Source of the DNA: Apricaphanius iberus
Taxonomy: Eukaryota; Chordata; Actinopteri; Cyprinodontiformes; Aphaniidae
Assembly: GCA_028564705.1 (NCBI GenBank)
Contig: JAPXFQ010002398.1
Span: 1,054,001-1,118,000, forward strand
Reading direction: 5' to 3'
DNA: 64,000 bases
Below, one piece after another: positions 11,841 through 23,149 of the stretch. A program made the translations under genes and the position numbers. Position 1 is the stretch's first letter, and each line of letters begins with the position of its first letter. A model generated the notes under the pieces. That model had not been told where the DNA came from and did not search any database. It saw nothing but the letters and a program-made list of their open reading frames with translations.

Positions 11841-11999
11841 CCTGATGGGACAGTTTTAGGTTTCTATTCTTCTTTAATCTAGAACAAACTTGGCTTTTTG
11901 TCAAACCTAAATATTTCAGTTAGTCAAAAACATGTAACATCTGACAAAGAAAACCTGAGAAAACACAAAAGTTGTTTTTTTGTTTTCAATAAAGAATTC

Positions 12000-12560
12000 A
12001 TTTACTGTGGGATAAAAGGTCATGTGTGAAAAATAATTCCCCCCTTGTTAAATTATCCGTGATTTACCAGATTTAGTGGTTTAACTTCACCAGCTACATC
12101 ATGGTCTATTTACTGCTGTACCTGTTAAATAAAGAAAGAACAATCAAATTAAACCTGTCTGACAACATTAAGTATAGAATAAATGATCTCAAAGCAACAC
12201 ATCATGCCCCAAGCTAAATTATTTACACATTTAATGTTACTGACTATGTAGGAACATAGAACAGCGCTGAAATTTCCCAGGAGTGGCCGACATTCCAAAG
12301 TAATGCTTAAAGTTCATAGATGACTCATCCAGGTCACAAAATAATCCAGAAAAACACTTTAGCCCACCCCTGCTTTAGTTAAGGTAAGAGTTCATGATTC
12401 ATTTATAGGAAAGAGACTGGGCAAAAATGGCATCAGTGAGTGAGATCACAAGGAAATCCCACTGCTGAAACATCTGTTCTAGACTATCAGACTTTTGGGA
12501 AAATATTATGTGACCTAAAAAGAAGAAAATAAAGGTTTTCTTCAGTTCTATCTGACATAA
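12000..12560 (+). mobile_element. Tc1-like transposon remnant, decayed N-terminal half
   Basis: The stretch includes CAGGAGTGGCCGACATTCCA, GACTCATCCAGGTCACAAAA and AAAGAGACTGGGCAAAAATG in the order found in the DNA-binding half of a fish Tc1 subfamily. Spacing is kept over about 160 bp, but stops and indels are frequent. Inverted ends were not located. Confidence 0.5.
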
Positions 12561-12694
12561 CTCAACCTTTCAGAAAAAGAGGATTGTGCAGAAAGTCAAA
12601 GACAGTGCTGGAGCAGCAAATTATTGTTCTGCGTAACCTGCTGTCCTCCAAAGAACCCCCTTGTCCTTCTCTCTTGCCATAAATGCTGTTGGAC

Positions 12695-12780
12695 AGTCAG
12701 ACCAATCAATTCTGATTGACCAGTCAGTTCTGATTGATCAGTCAGTTTCAGTGAGAGCAGTCAGATCAGACAATCAGTTC
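12695..12780 (+). repeat. Short minisatellite built on a CAGTCAGTTCTGATTGATCA-like unit
   Basis: Irregular tandem copies of CARTYAGTTCTGATTGAYCA and shorter pieces (GATCAGTCAGTT, GATCAGACAATCAG) over about 85 bp. It gives the repetitive reading DQSILIDQSVLIDQSV in one frame, which is not a protein gene. Confidence 0.7.
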
Positions 12781-12984
12781 TGGCATTCTTGGGCTCTGTG
12801 GCAGGATAGGGTTAGGATTAAGGGGGCAAACAAATGTCTTTCCCCAAACTGTATACTAACAGTAAGTTTCCTGTTATGCAGGATTTTTGTACTCGCAAAT
12901 ACTACCCGGGCAGTAACATCCTCCATGTCTGCTATACTGCATGGGAAGCAATTGGAAGTTCTGGTTAGGTCTTTTACCTAAAGT

Positions 12985-14810
12985 TAGGAATATAAAACAC
13001 TAGATAACAAACCACTATCATGCCTCTAGATGTGTTTAAGGATAGAGCTCCTCCTATATTACGTGCACAGGTAACATCTGGCTAAATTGATTTTATGCAT
13101 TCCATATAAAAATGCAAGATTCATGGAAAATGTTGTGTTAGAGGTGGTGGATTATTTTTAAATTTGACATGTTTTTTTCAAAGGCAGACTCAATGAATTG
13201 TTTTGGATGAAATAACCTTTTGCATGACTGAAAGCAAAAAATATTTTATATTATTTACGTTTGGAAAAAAAATCTAATAAATCCTGGGGAAATTTCAATT
13301 ATTTTGTGTTATTTTGTTTATAGCTTTGACTAACATTTCCTCTCATCGAACCTTAAAGAAGAAACTATCTTTAGCTTGAAATTGCATCCCAAAGATGCAA
13401 CTGTACACTATTTACATTAGTTGCATGAGTTAAATGATATATTGTTATCAAGTTGAATGAAGAATACTTTCTTTAATAATCCCAAATTTAAATGTTTATT
13501 TGTAAATTGAAATTTTATTTTGATTCTAATGCTTCTCAAATATGTTTCTTATTACTACTAGCTATTATATCTATTTTAAATGTAAATTAAAATTTAAAGT
13601 TAATTATGACAGCGAATAAAGTTGAAAAAGAGTAAAATAAATAAAAGAATGTGCAACTGCTGCTAAAAAAAAAGCTGTGTTACCACTGTTTAGTGATGAT
13701 CCAATGTTAAAACCGTAAAAAAATTATCCTTAAAGCTGTAAGATTTTTTTTTTATTTACAGCTCAGAGAAAGTTAGGATTGATCCTTCTTTTGTTGGGCT
13801 GGACAGCAGGGAGGTGCATCCTGAGTATGTTGGTTTACACCCACGCTGCAGCTGTGTCAACAGCAAGACCCACACTAGAGACTGATAATGTTATAATGTG
13901 TCACTGAGGGAAGAGACCAAGTCCAAGATCGGTTTATAATACACAAAACTTTCATAAATATGCAGTTAATGTTTACACTTATAGAATTTTTAAACGGAAG
14001 TTTCTGATACTTAAGATACTGAGAAGGTTCTGCATCCTCCACTCACAAAGGCATGTGTGGAGCTGTAATTAAATCACTTTAAGTGGCTTCTCTTTCTAAA
14101 TCCCCATATGGATTGTATCTGCTGGTTATATTAAAGGGCCTATTTGGGCTCTGGACTGAGGTCAGAAGTCACTGAAGGTCAGCAGTGGCCAGTAAAGTCA
14201 TTCATATCACAACTGCCTGAGGTTTTCAAACAAAAACCTTTGCTGTGAATTTCTCACCAAAGAAATTAAACAAGCTCTTTAAAGTCAAAGGTCTGCTGAG
14301 ACTGGGCAAAGAAAACTTGAAAGTTTATTTATATCAAGTTATTGAATGGCACCCAATACATTGTTTACCTTGATAATATGGTTTGAAATGTAAATGGTGA
14401 GATTAATATATGTTGAAAAGAAATTAATAGGTCCTGTTGAAGCTATAATGGTTAAAAACGTTCAAACCCAGTTAACAAACGTACTGGTTTTTAAAGCGTT
14501 TGTTCTCAACTAACAGTGGCTAATGTGGGAAAGGTCAGAGGTTAATCCACTGAAGCAGACTCCCAGGACATAAAGCATTCCCTCAAGTAATTTAGCTCCT
14601 CCCTTGAGTTAAACCAATTGGAAAGGCAGACACAGGACAAAACCACAATTATGGAAGGAATGATAAAAATTTCAAAAAGCCAGAAAAAGCTTAAAATATT
14701 TTTGTTTTATTTTCAAATGGTTTAATTTGGTAAGGAAATGTAAAACGAATTTTCCCCCCCGAAATATACTGCTGAAATAAATAAAGATAACACTTAAATG
14801 AAACAATATA
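12985..14810. other. AT-rich intergenic stretch with no feature recognised
   Basis: No ORF with a known domain, no clear transposon ends and no microsatellite of note. A polypyrimidine run near 13740 and a C run near 14755 are the only low-complexity spots. Confidence 0.5.
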
Positions 14811-14814
14811 ACTC

Positions 14815-14925
14815 CAGATGAGTCACACTGCTGTGAAATCTAACTGTCCACTTAAGAAGCAACACTGATTGACTGTTGTGCAAATGGAACAGTCAACAGG
14901 TGGAAAAACAAAATAGTTGTTAATG
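14815..14925 (+). mobile_element. Possible DNA-transposon remnant
   Basis: The segment with ACTGTCCACTTAAGAAGCAA, CACTGATTGACTGTTGTGCA and AACAGTCAACAGGTGG resembles a fish DNA-transposon repeat known to me by its phrasing only. No inverted ends or target duplication were found. The following 14930-15890 shows nothing I can name. Confidence 0.3.
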
Positions 14926-15892
14926 AAAAGTTTTGGAATAGTTTGATGTTAATGTTAAGATGTGTCCACCGTTCTGAGCAGCATGATCCCAAAACTTCTT
15001 TTGTAAGCATTTTGGTTTTATTGATCATGTTGTATTTAAGATATTTGCAGTGTTATTGAATATTATTGCAGTCCAATCCCATAATTTCCCTATGTTCAGG
15101 ATGAGCAGTTAGGATAGTGTCACAAAAATGTTTGGCAGCCTAACTTCCTTTTCCTGTTTTTCAAAGACATAAAGCATATTTCCCCTCTCTATAGCATGTA
15201 CCTTGCAATTGCTGAGAGGGTTTTTCATTAAAACAAGGTTTTGCTAAAGTTCTTTCTGCATGCCAATGTCAGTATGTTTTTGACTTATGTTTATGCTTGG
15301 TTTTAGAAGGTTCCTGCCATGTGTGGTGGAGATAATGTCCCTCAGTGTAAATTTTGCAAAGAAACTTGTACTTATTCATTATCTCTGTAAATAGTTTTTA
15401 TTTATTTTAAATTATTTGAATCAACTGCCGTTCCATCTCTGCTGCTCTGCCTCCTCTGCTCTACCAAGCGGCTATTCCATTCCCGCCAACGCCTCCTACT
15501 ATAAGCGTATTCATCTGTCCAGTTATGAATGTTGTTGAACAAGACACCTGAATATCTCCTTCACAAGATCAATGAATATCTATCTATCTCTTCTTTTTTT
15601 ATATTTTTTTTTCTAAACTTTTTCGGAAAACATTTCTGATGAGCTTATCAGTAATTTCATTACATAATCAAAGGAAAGTCAGTAAATAAGAAAACAAATG
15701 GGATATGTGTCCAAGTACTGAAAATGCTAAATCATTTGCTGGGTTGGATTTCAAGCCAGGTCTGTCTGACAGACGAGGTTTGGGTGTCTGTTGTCTAAAT
15801 AGCTTCAGTGCAGATTTTGTAACTGTGTTCTGTTTATGTGGTCTTCCTCAAAAGAACCTTGAAAACTCATCTCTAAACAAATCCTACTTTAC

Positions 15893-15930
15893 AGGGATAG
15901 GTAAAGGTATAGGCATAGGGATAGGCAAAA
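15893..15930 (+). repeat. Short GGGATA/GGCATA-type tandem repeat
   Basis: Five or six degenerate 6-7 bp units (ATAGGTAAAGGTATAGGCAT, then AGGGATAGGCA) produce a glycine-isoleucine stretch in one frame. The enclosing 98-codon ORF is not considered a gene. Confidence 0.6.
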
Positions 15931-16038
15931 TGATACTGATATGTCACATTTTACTGTTATGTACAATATATACAGTAATTGGCCAAGTATACAAGAAATG
16001 ACTGTAAGATAAAATTAGCCTCAATGTGTTACAGTATA

Positions 16039-16056
16039 TACAGTACAGACCAAAGT
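16039..16056 (+). mobile_element. Orphan Tc1 inverted-repeat end
   Basis: TACAGTACAGACCAAAGT matches the outer end of the inverted repeat of the Tc1-like element at 5327-6220 (inverse of its right end) with one missing A. No partner end or transposase is nearby, so it is a solitary relic if not chance. Confidence 0.5.
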
Positions 16057-17099
16057 CGACAGTTCAGGTCCGGTGACCACAGTTCTTACGGAAATAGATT
16101 ACTTGATTATGTTCTTAGAACCACATGTTCAACTCTCATTACGTGCAATTTATAAAGACACTAGCTGCCAAGCATTTAGCAGAGCCTGTTGACTCAAAAG
16201 GGTCACAGCAGAGGTCACCACTTGACCTCACAAACCTCTAGTATGTGTTGTGCTTGTGGGAGTGGTACACAATAGTATCAGCTCTGTCGCATCACTGCAA
16301 AATGCATTCTCCACTCACCACTTCCTGGGCATCTGGTGTTACGACATGAGTGGACTGCAGTGTTTGTTTCTCTCTTCTCTCTGGAACAAACATGTGGACG
16401 GAAATGCAAAGCACCAGAGCTGACATTCCTTCTGAAGAGCTGAAGCGTGATTAGCAATGACTGAGAAGGGCGGAGGAGACCATGCTGTAGGCTACAAGAA
16501 GCAGAGCTAGAGTTAGGCTGGGATGGCGACAGAAACTTCTGATGAACTGACTGAAAATTAACTGTGGTCAAAAATACAAATGATTTCTAGTAAAATATTT
16601 AGAATTTTTTTGTACAAATTATACAGTATTTTTATACTCCTACTAAATCAGTTTTAGCTAAAAATATATTATTTAGCCTGTGTTTCCTTTTTCTGTAAAG
16701 TACACATTTTGGTTGCTTCTTGCACCCTTATTTTTAAGCGATGCCTTGTGGTCTGCAAGGCAGCCTGCAAATACTTCTTTTTTGCACCAGTTCTGTCAAG
16801 AGGTATGAGCCAGTATTCCAATAAACAACACATTTGACACAAGTCTTATAGTTAACTAGGTAATGCCGTAAAATATCAAGGGCATGAGTGTACATTTCCA
16901 AATCTAAAATTATCTCAGCAATTCTAATCCACCAAAAGCACAAACATTTAGTTTGATTTAATGTCAGGCAATTAGAAGACTAATTTTACGTATTTTTATG
17001 CATTGAGTGTCAAAATAACGGTTCTATATATAAACACACACATACTGCCTTTTAAGATCCCCTTAAATAATGTTAATATTTTTTCCAACATGTAGTTCT

Positions 17100-17470
17100 C
17101 TATTTAGACTGTTAGAGCGCCTGAGGCCTCCAAAGTGTGTCTGCTGTCTGTTGGCGGGAGAGATGCTATCATGTGTAATTAGTGAAGAGCAAATTTGTTG
17201 GCACATGTTCCTCTTCAGTTTCACTGTCTGATAACAGTTACAACACTAGCACGCCCTGGGGAGAAAACTGCAGCACCTGCCCCTGTAACAGTGTAAACAG
17301 CCTTACTGAGCAGGACTAATTTGCAAAGAAGAGATCCAATTGTCAGGAAGCACTAAGGGCATCGTCCTTAACAGAAAACATTACTCGCCTTATCTGAAAT
17401 AGCGCATCAGCAGAGTTGCTGGAAGAAGACCCAGAATCTTACTCGTGCAAATGTGAGGGGAATAATTTTC
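17100..17470. other. Repeat-poor block with homeodomain-type core; candidate regulatory DNA
   Basis: High-complexity sequence flanked by AT-rich DNA. It contains ATCATGTGTAATTAGTGAAG (a TAATTA homeodomain core), GATAACAG (GATA-like) and CAGCACCTG (E-box). Such motifs are common by chance; the call rests mostly on the contrast with the flanks. Confidence 0.25.
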
Positions 17471-17837
17471 TCATGAGTTTCAGCTCTGATTTTTTGCTTT
17501 TCCTTTTCTTTTTTGAAACATGTGTGCTCCATCTTGAGAAATCTTTTTTCTTGTGCTACTCTTGTGCCTCTCTAATGAGATGAGGATTAGAAATCCCACA
17601 CTCCCTTAAAACTGAATGTTGAACAGATTTGGTTGCATAACCTTGTTGTGTTGCATCATGGAATTTTAAGATATAACCCCTAGTGGTATGGAGTATGGTA
17701 TGGAGATTTGTTTTATATCTCTTCCTATTCTGACTGTGTGCAACATACAGTAGACATTTATAATCTACATGTAATGAATAAGCTTTAATCATTGGCAACA
17801 TTTTTTTAAATTCTGCTGTGCCGGTTTCCATAAGGAG

Positions 17838-18150
17838 GGCTGCACAGTGATGTAGTTGGTAGCACTGTTGCGTTGCAGCAAGAAAATCCTGAGCTCAAAT
17901 TCTACATTGTTTGCAAGTTCTCCTTGTGCAATCCGTGGATTCTCTCAAGATACTTCAGCTTCCTCCCACAGTCCATAAACATGACTGTTAGGTTACTTAG
18001 TCTCTTTGTCTTTGTCATGTTTGTCTCTATGTTGGCCTGTGATGGACTGGTAAACTGTCCAGGGTGTACCTACATTACTCCAAGTGAATGCTGGAGACTG
18101 GCACCAGTATTTATATATGCAGTATAGACTATAGAAAAGATGGATTCATA
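17838..18150 (+). mobile_element. SINE-like dispersed element, diverged near-full copy
   Basis: Plus-strand copy of the family seen at 5731: the head GGGCTGCACAGTGATGTAG, GTAGCACTGTTGCGTTGCAG, and the body CTCCCACAGTCCATAAACAT then GTGATGGACTGGTAAACTGT. The end decays to AAAAGATGGATTCAT without a long GGAT tail. It is more diverged than the other copies, so older. The ORF at 17873-18127 is its shadow. From 18150 to 19060 I see no further feature. Confidence 0.7.
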
Positions 18151-19060
18151 GTGGTAAGGGCTAACACAGATTAGGCCTAATAATTCTGATGATAAATATG
18201 TAATTTCACAGCAGCTATGTAATAACTAGCTTTACTTTTAGGAAGATTCCTCTTCCAATTTGAAACTTCAAAAGTTACCTGAACTCTTTGCTGCCAGAAT
18301 ATGCCATAGGTGCATGATCGGAGAAAATAAATCTGAATGTTTGCTCTTTCTGTGTATAGTGATTTTTTTTTCAACTCCACAGGCCAAATCAGACAAGGAA
18401 AACTGAAAAATTGCCAAACAGGGGGCTCTGATTTTGAGAATCCCGCCTTAGGTTAAAAGACAGTGAACTATAGTATGCTTTGATCTGTGCTTATATCCAG
18501 GCAGAATAACGATGGCGCCTTTCACCACAGCTAATGATGCCTCTGCAGTGCCTAAGCACACTGCAGAAGGGGATTTGTATCCACTCCAACACCTTTAATG
18601 AGTTTTATTTGTTTTGTTTCATCCCCCTCCACCTCCCACTCACCTTAGCTCACGAAGTAATGATGAAGCAGGGGTAGTACAGGATAAAAGTCAGCCGTTT
18701 CCATACCTTCATGGGCCTAATTATCCAACCCTCTGGATCATGGAGCGTCTCTCAGCTTCACCTAAAGGAAAAAGAGGTTTCTCTCCTCTTCTTCACATAA
18801 TTCTTTTTCATCCCCCTTTGTTAGTATCTGTCTGTTTTTACATGGTTATTCTGAATGGAACAAATTTTCCTCTGCCGTTAATTCAACCCTTCCTCAAAAC
18901 TAGCAAGCAGACTGTCTTACCGTATGGCTCTGTATAAACGTTTACATTACTGTTTTTCTTCAACATTCCCAGTCAGAAACAATTAACTTTAACCTACATT
19001 CATCATATAATTGTAAGCCTTTTAGGCCTTCACAGAGCAGCTGTGTCTATATACCAAGAT

Positions 19061-19563
19061 TGAAGGAGACATATTATGTCTCTTTTTATACATATACTTT
19101 TTATACAAGTTATTATAGGTCATTGGTCTGTACTATACATTTGAATGAAGTTATTTTCACAATATCACGCTCACATAAAGTGACATTAAACAGCTCAATT
19201 CTAGTTAATTTTACTCCCTTTCAGAATGAAATGTTTGGGTGCCTTTGTCACTTTTATGCAAATTAACTGTTCTAGACCACGCCCACTCTTTTTAATTTTT
19301 TTTTACCACACATAAAAATGGCGTGGTAATTGAATGGTGGGCGGGGTTTGACGTGAAAGGGGTGTCATCTGACAAGTAATGGCCATTACTTGAACGGTGA
19401 GGGGTGTCCATATGGAAATAATTAGGCACTTTTTCAAGCGGCAGCAAAAACATGCAGGAAAATAAATGGTTGTTGTCTTTACTCATTTTTAAAGGCAGGA
19501 TAACCCCAAAGGGCAACACAAAAAGATGAAAAAAGGGAAATTGCATAATATTTTCCCTTTAAA
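19061..19563. mobile_element. MITE with about 20-bp terminal inverted repeats
   Basis: The left end TGAAGGAGACATATTATGTC pairs with the inverse of the right end, which reads TTAAAGGGAAAATATTATGC. The inside (about 460 bp) carries no transposase. Similar inverted ends with a CATATTATG core are common in fish genomes. The 84-codon minus ORF inside is a shadow. The superfamily is not determined. Confidence 0.55.
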
Positions 19564-19899
19564 TTACACTCAGATAAACTATTTAATATTCAGGTGACTT
19601 TTTTGAGTGTTAAATGTTATTTGGTTTTTCTCTTCTCTTTTGCTTGAGCCATCCCCCAGGACAATGCTGCCCTGGATGGTGAGCCATGTAACCTACATCA
19701 AAAACCAGTATTTGTTAAACTGATAGAGTACCACAATACTGTAGTATTCCAGCTTCTGCATTTTGACCTCGGGTGGAAAATGGAAAGCAACATATTGTTC
19801 TGTCAGATCCAAATGGAATAAGTCGTGTTATAGTTTGGCCTTGAATGTTGAGCCCTCTTTTAGATAGGTTACCATGTGACAGCTGTTGTAAACTTCAGT

Positions 19900-20590
19900 A
19901 AAACTTTTATCGTGATTTCTCTGCGGCCCACTTTAATCTATCTGTCCCACTTCCGAGTAATTTCTCATAAATCATAATTAACAGCAAAGACATTGCTTGA
20001 GAAGCGTGTCTTTTAATAGTAATCGGCCGCAGCACCTTCTCCACAATCCACTCCCTATCTCGCTGTCGGACGGCAAGGTCCCAGTCCATCCCCTCCTCAT
20101 TAAACATATGTCTCGTTTCCATTTCAGACAAGAGATAGTATAGAAGTGCATACAAAAGCACTATTTTCAGCCCCTTCTGCTCATCTCTTCTGAAAGTCTA
20201 ATGAGAGCGGATCAAATATAACTGACACCATGGGGAGACAAAGGGAGATGTAGCCCTGGGTGAGAGATGAGGCGAGGCAGAACAATGGGCCTGAAGGCGC
20301 TGTCACTGTGGCGGTATGGAGCAGTACCAGAAAATGCAGATGATTCTGTAATGAGGGATTAAATGGTGGATTATGGGTCTTTATTAAGATGTTTCTGATC
20401 CTCATTAGGCTGAATCTTGTATCGGGGCATCGATTTCCAGCTCGGGCCGCTGGATTGGCTGCTCTCTGGAGGAAGAGGAAAGAAGAAACTGATTGAGAAG
20501 GAACGTTAGAAAGTTGCGCACATGAAATCCTCCTTTGAGGCGTGAAAACAATATGAGATATGAAGGGATTTATACTTGGATCTTTTTTCA
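19900..20590. other. Longest repeat-poor, high-complexity block; candidate conserved non-coding element
   Basis: About 700 bp without low-complexity tracts or transposon motifs, with balanced base composition and several CG dinucleotides, set in AT-rich DNA. Two long minus-strand ORFs (19907-20161 and 20181-20600) end and start within it but match no domain I know, and no splice pattern joins them. Motifs include GGATTA cores (Otx/Pitx-like) near 20355-20375 and a CCGCTGGATTGGCTG CCAAT-type inverse at about 20448. Conservation is the deciding test. From 20600 to 21395 nothing is recognised. Confidence 0.35.
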
Positions 20591-21399
20591 GGATTTTCAT
20601 ACTATGAAGGCTCTTTGAAGAACTGGTAAAGATGGTTTGAGCCTAGTGTTGCCAGATGTATCCGTTCAGCCGAGATACTGAAATGTTTTGCTTTCAAATT
20701 ATACATAACATAATGTTCGAACATCTTGGGTGATTTTTTATCTCTTAGGCTGTATTTTTCCTGTTGGACTCTTGTAATCCCTAAAAGTTATACTAAAGAA
20801 TAATTTTTAAAATAGCGCTCTGCTTACTGTCATTTTTCATTACGTCGGCACATGATGAATGATTTGTCTCCAGAAACACTTCTGCTTGACCTACATAATT
20901 CAGTAGTTAAAAAACCATTAAACCCAATTTTGTTTTCAACATTTATGACACAACTGAGCAAGAAACTCGCTTTAGGTTGGATCTTTACTCAGTTTGTTAC
21001 TGGTTATTTCCTTAAAGGTTGAATATGGAACATGGACACCAAAGTGACATCGTATGTGTTGAGGTTGTAGATGCAATGACGAAACTTAATTTTGAACCGT
21101 GATGATGCCAGTTCTGTTGCCGTAACCAGCCAGCATCATGAGCAGTGACGAATTGTACAGAGTAAGGACTATTTTGTACTAATAAGATAAAAATTTAAAC
21201 AAAAAATAATAATAACAAAATATGGGTCAAAGACAACAATACGTTTTTGTACCTGTCCTCTCTGCATCTTATTTTGGTATCCTCCACTCCTCTTGGTGAT
21301 GTCCTCTATAGAAGTCATAATTTATACTTTAGAATTTACATAAACATCTGACAGATTTCACAGTGTGTGTATTTCTACTACCATCTACTAGAAGGGACA

Positions 21400-21725
21400 G
21401 AGCAGACAGCATTTTTTGAGGAAGCTAAAGTCCTTCAAGGTTTGCAGCAAGATGCTGCAAATATTCTACTAGTCTGTAGTGGAGAGTGTAATCTCTTCGT
21501 CCATCATCTGTTGGGGCTAGAAGCATCAGAGAAAGGGACTTAAAAAGGATAAACAACCTTATGAAGAAGGCAGTTTCTGTTCTTAGTACTAATGTGGAAC
21601 CACTGATGATGCAAAGAAGGTCTTCAGTCGGAGGCTTCTTCAGTTTCGCTGCAACATAGACAGCTACAGGAAATCCTTCCTGCCCACAGCCATAATGATC
21701 TACAACAAATCCATAAAGAATCAAT
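21400..21725 (+). mobile_element. LINE reverse-transcriptase C-terminal fragment (Rex3/CR1-like)
   Basis: The plus strand reads RKLKSFKVCSKMLQIFY, a stop, then SVVESVISSSIICWG, and later RRLLQFRCNIDSYRKSFLPTA in shifted frames. These are the end-of-RT motifs of fish Rex3/CR1-like LINEs (LRSFxVCxxxL, SVxxSxLxxxxxxWG, RYxxSFLPxAIxxYN). Stops and a frameshift show it is inactive. The overlapping 99-codon minus ORF is a shadow. Confidence 0.75.
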
Positions 21726-21748
21726 TAATTAGTATGAGCTACAACATA

Positions 21749-21985
21749 CTTATGTAGGAACCGTGGCTCAGGAGTTAGGAGCTTATCTTGTAATCAGAGA
21801 GTTGCCAGTTTGAGCCCCAGCTCTGACTGTCTCGGTTGTTGTGTTCTTGAGCAAGATACTTCACCCGTTGGTGGTCAGACGGCCCAGTGGCACCAATGTC
21901 CAGCAGCCTCACCTCTGTAAGTGTTAAGTGCCTTGGAGTGCATAAGACTAAATAAAGCGCTATATAAGTAAAGGCCGTATACTTA
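21749..21985 (+). mobile_element. tRNA-derived SINE
   Basis: The head GTGGCTCAGGAGTTAGGAGC carries an A-box, and GCCAGTTTGAGCCCC a B-box, with tRNA-like spacing. The body has GAGCAAGATACTTCACCC and the 3' end AATAAAGCGCTATATAAGTA, a tail shared by several fish SINEs. It directly follows the LINE fragment at 21400-21725. Confidence 0.75.
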
Positions 21986-21989
21986 AAGT

Positions 21990-23140
21990 GTAACTAAACC
22001 CCCCAAAACTTGTTTTTTGCTTATAAACTTATAAATGGCTCTTTATCAATGCAATCATTCAGTTTTAGGGCATTTTTTGACATTTTCGCGTAAACTTGTT
22101 CAATTCTACATTTTTTGGTCATAAAACGTCTTAGTGCTACTGTTTATGGTAATCGTAGGGTACTGCATTTGAATTTTGTGATTGGCTGCTTTTCACGCGT
22201 TATGCTGCAGGAAGGTAGGTATGCTCTAGGTAAGGTGCTCTTTATTCGTGCAGCAACACGAGGCGAGACGATACACATAAAGGTATGACAAGGATTCAGC
22301 GAGGACTGAAGCACTCGCTGGATCTTAAGTAAGGGGAGACAAGGAGGAACACAGGTGTAAACAATAGGCGGTGAGGAGGTTCGGACAGGACGACACAGGT
22401 GCAGATGATGATGTTGATGAGGGACAAAGATGGGATGAGGAGAGTGAGAATCCTGACACTGCTAGTGGTACATCTTTTCTATTATCGATGTCACAGGCAC
22501 GGTCTCACAGAGACGCCTTCCCTCTCTCAGACACACTGCTTATCTTGTGTGCTACGTTTGCACACAGAAGAATACTGAGAGGAACAGAGGAAGCTGAAAT
22601 CCAAAAATCGCACTATGGAGGCCCCCAATGTCGAAGTGGTTTAAAGCCATTGGTTATAACATATATGTTTTAAACACACTGTGAATAAGGAAACAAAAGC
22701 TGAGGTAGTTCCCTCAAAAGTTAGTTAGCATCGATGCTAGCGTTAGGCTCTCTGTGCTTATTTGCTATACATGCTGCCGGCTTGAGGCAGCGCTGACTCA
22801 GCGCCTTCAGCCAACAGCTCGAACTGATACGTTGTTTGCCTGCTGCACTCCATAAAACCTCTCTTTACATATGGTGGATGGCGGAGAAAAGACCTCATTT
22901 CTCCCTTTACCGTAGGTAAATAGAGGCTTTACGGAGTTTGGCGGCTGCATGCCATAGTTCAGCCATGACTATCTTCCAGACCACAGCCCCGCGTCCCCCT
23001 CTCACGCTCATCTTCCACACTTGGCCATGCCCCTCCGTGTCTCCTGGTCCTGCCCACTTTGGTAGAGCTTTTCAAATGTTGCCTGGGGCGGGATGATGCT
23101 TTTTAATGGGATTCACTTTAATTTCCCTCTGGGATCAAAA
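21990..23140. other. Mosaic of unassigned repeat-like DNA
   Basis: The stretch changes composition several times: an AT-rich part (21990-22160), a GC-richer part with CACGAGGCGAGACGATACAC (22240-22420), a CG-containing part with TTAGCATCGATGCTAGCG (22725), and a block with TGCCCACTTTGGTAGAGC (23053). The 100-codon ORF at 22371-22673 has no known domain. It probably holds several transposon fragments. The end (23105-23140) has CCCTCTGGGATCAAAAAAGC, resembling the 3' tail of fish CR1-like LINEs. Confidence 0.35.
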
Positions 23141-23149
23141 AAGCACTTT

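Noticed and set aside
20181..20600. 139-codon ORF as a possible gene
   Set aside because: No domain, no upstream or downstream exon pattern; better explained as an open stretch in a complex non-coding block.
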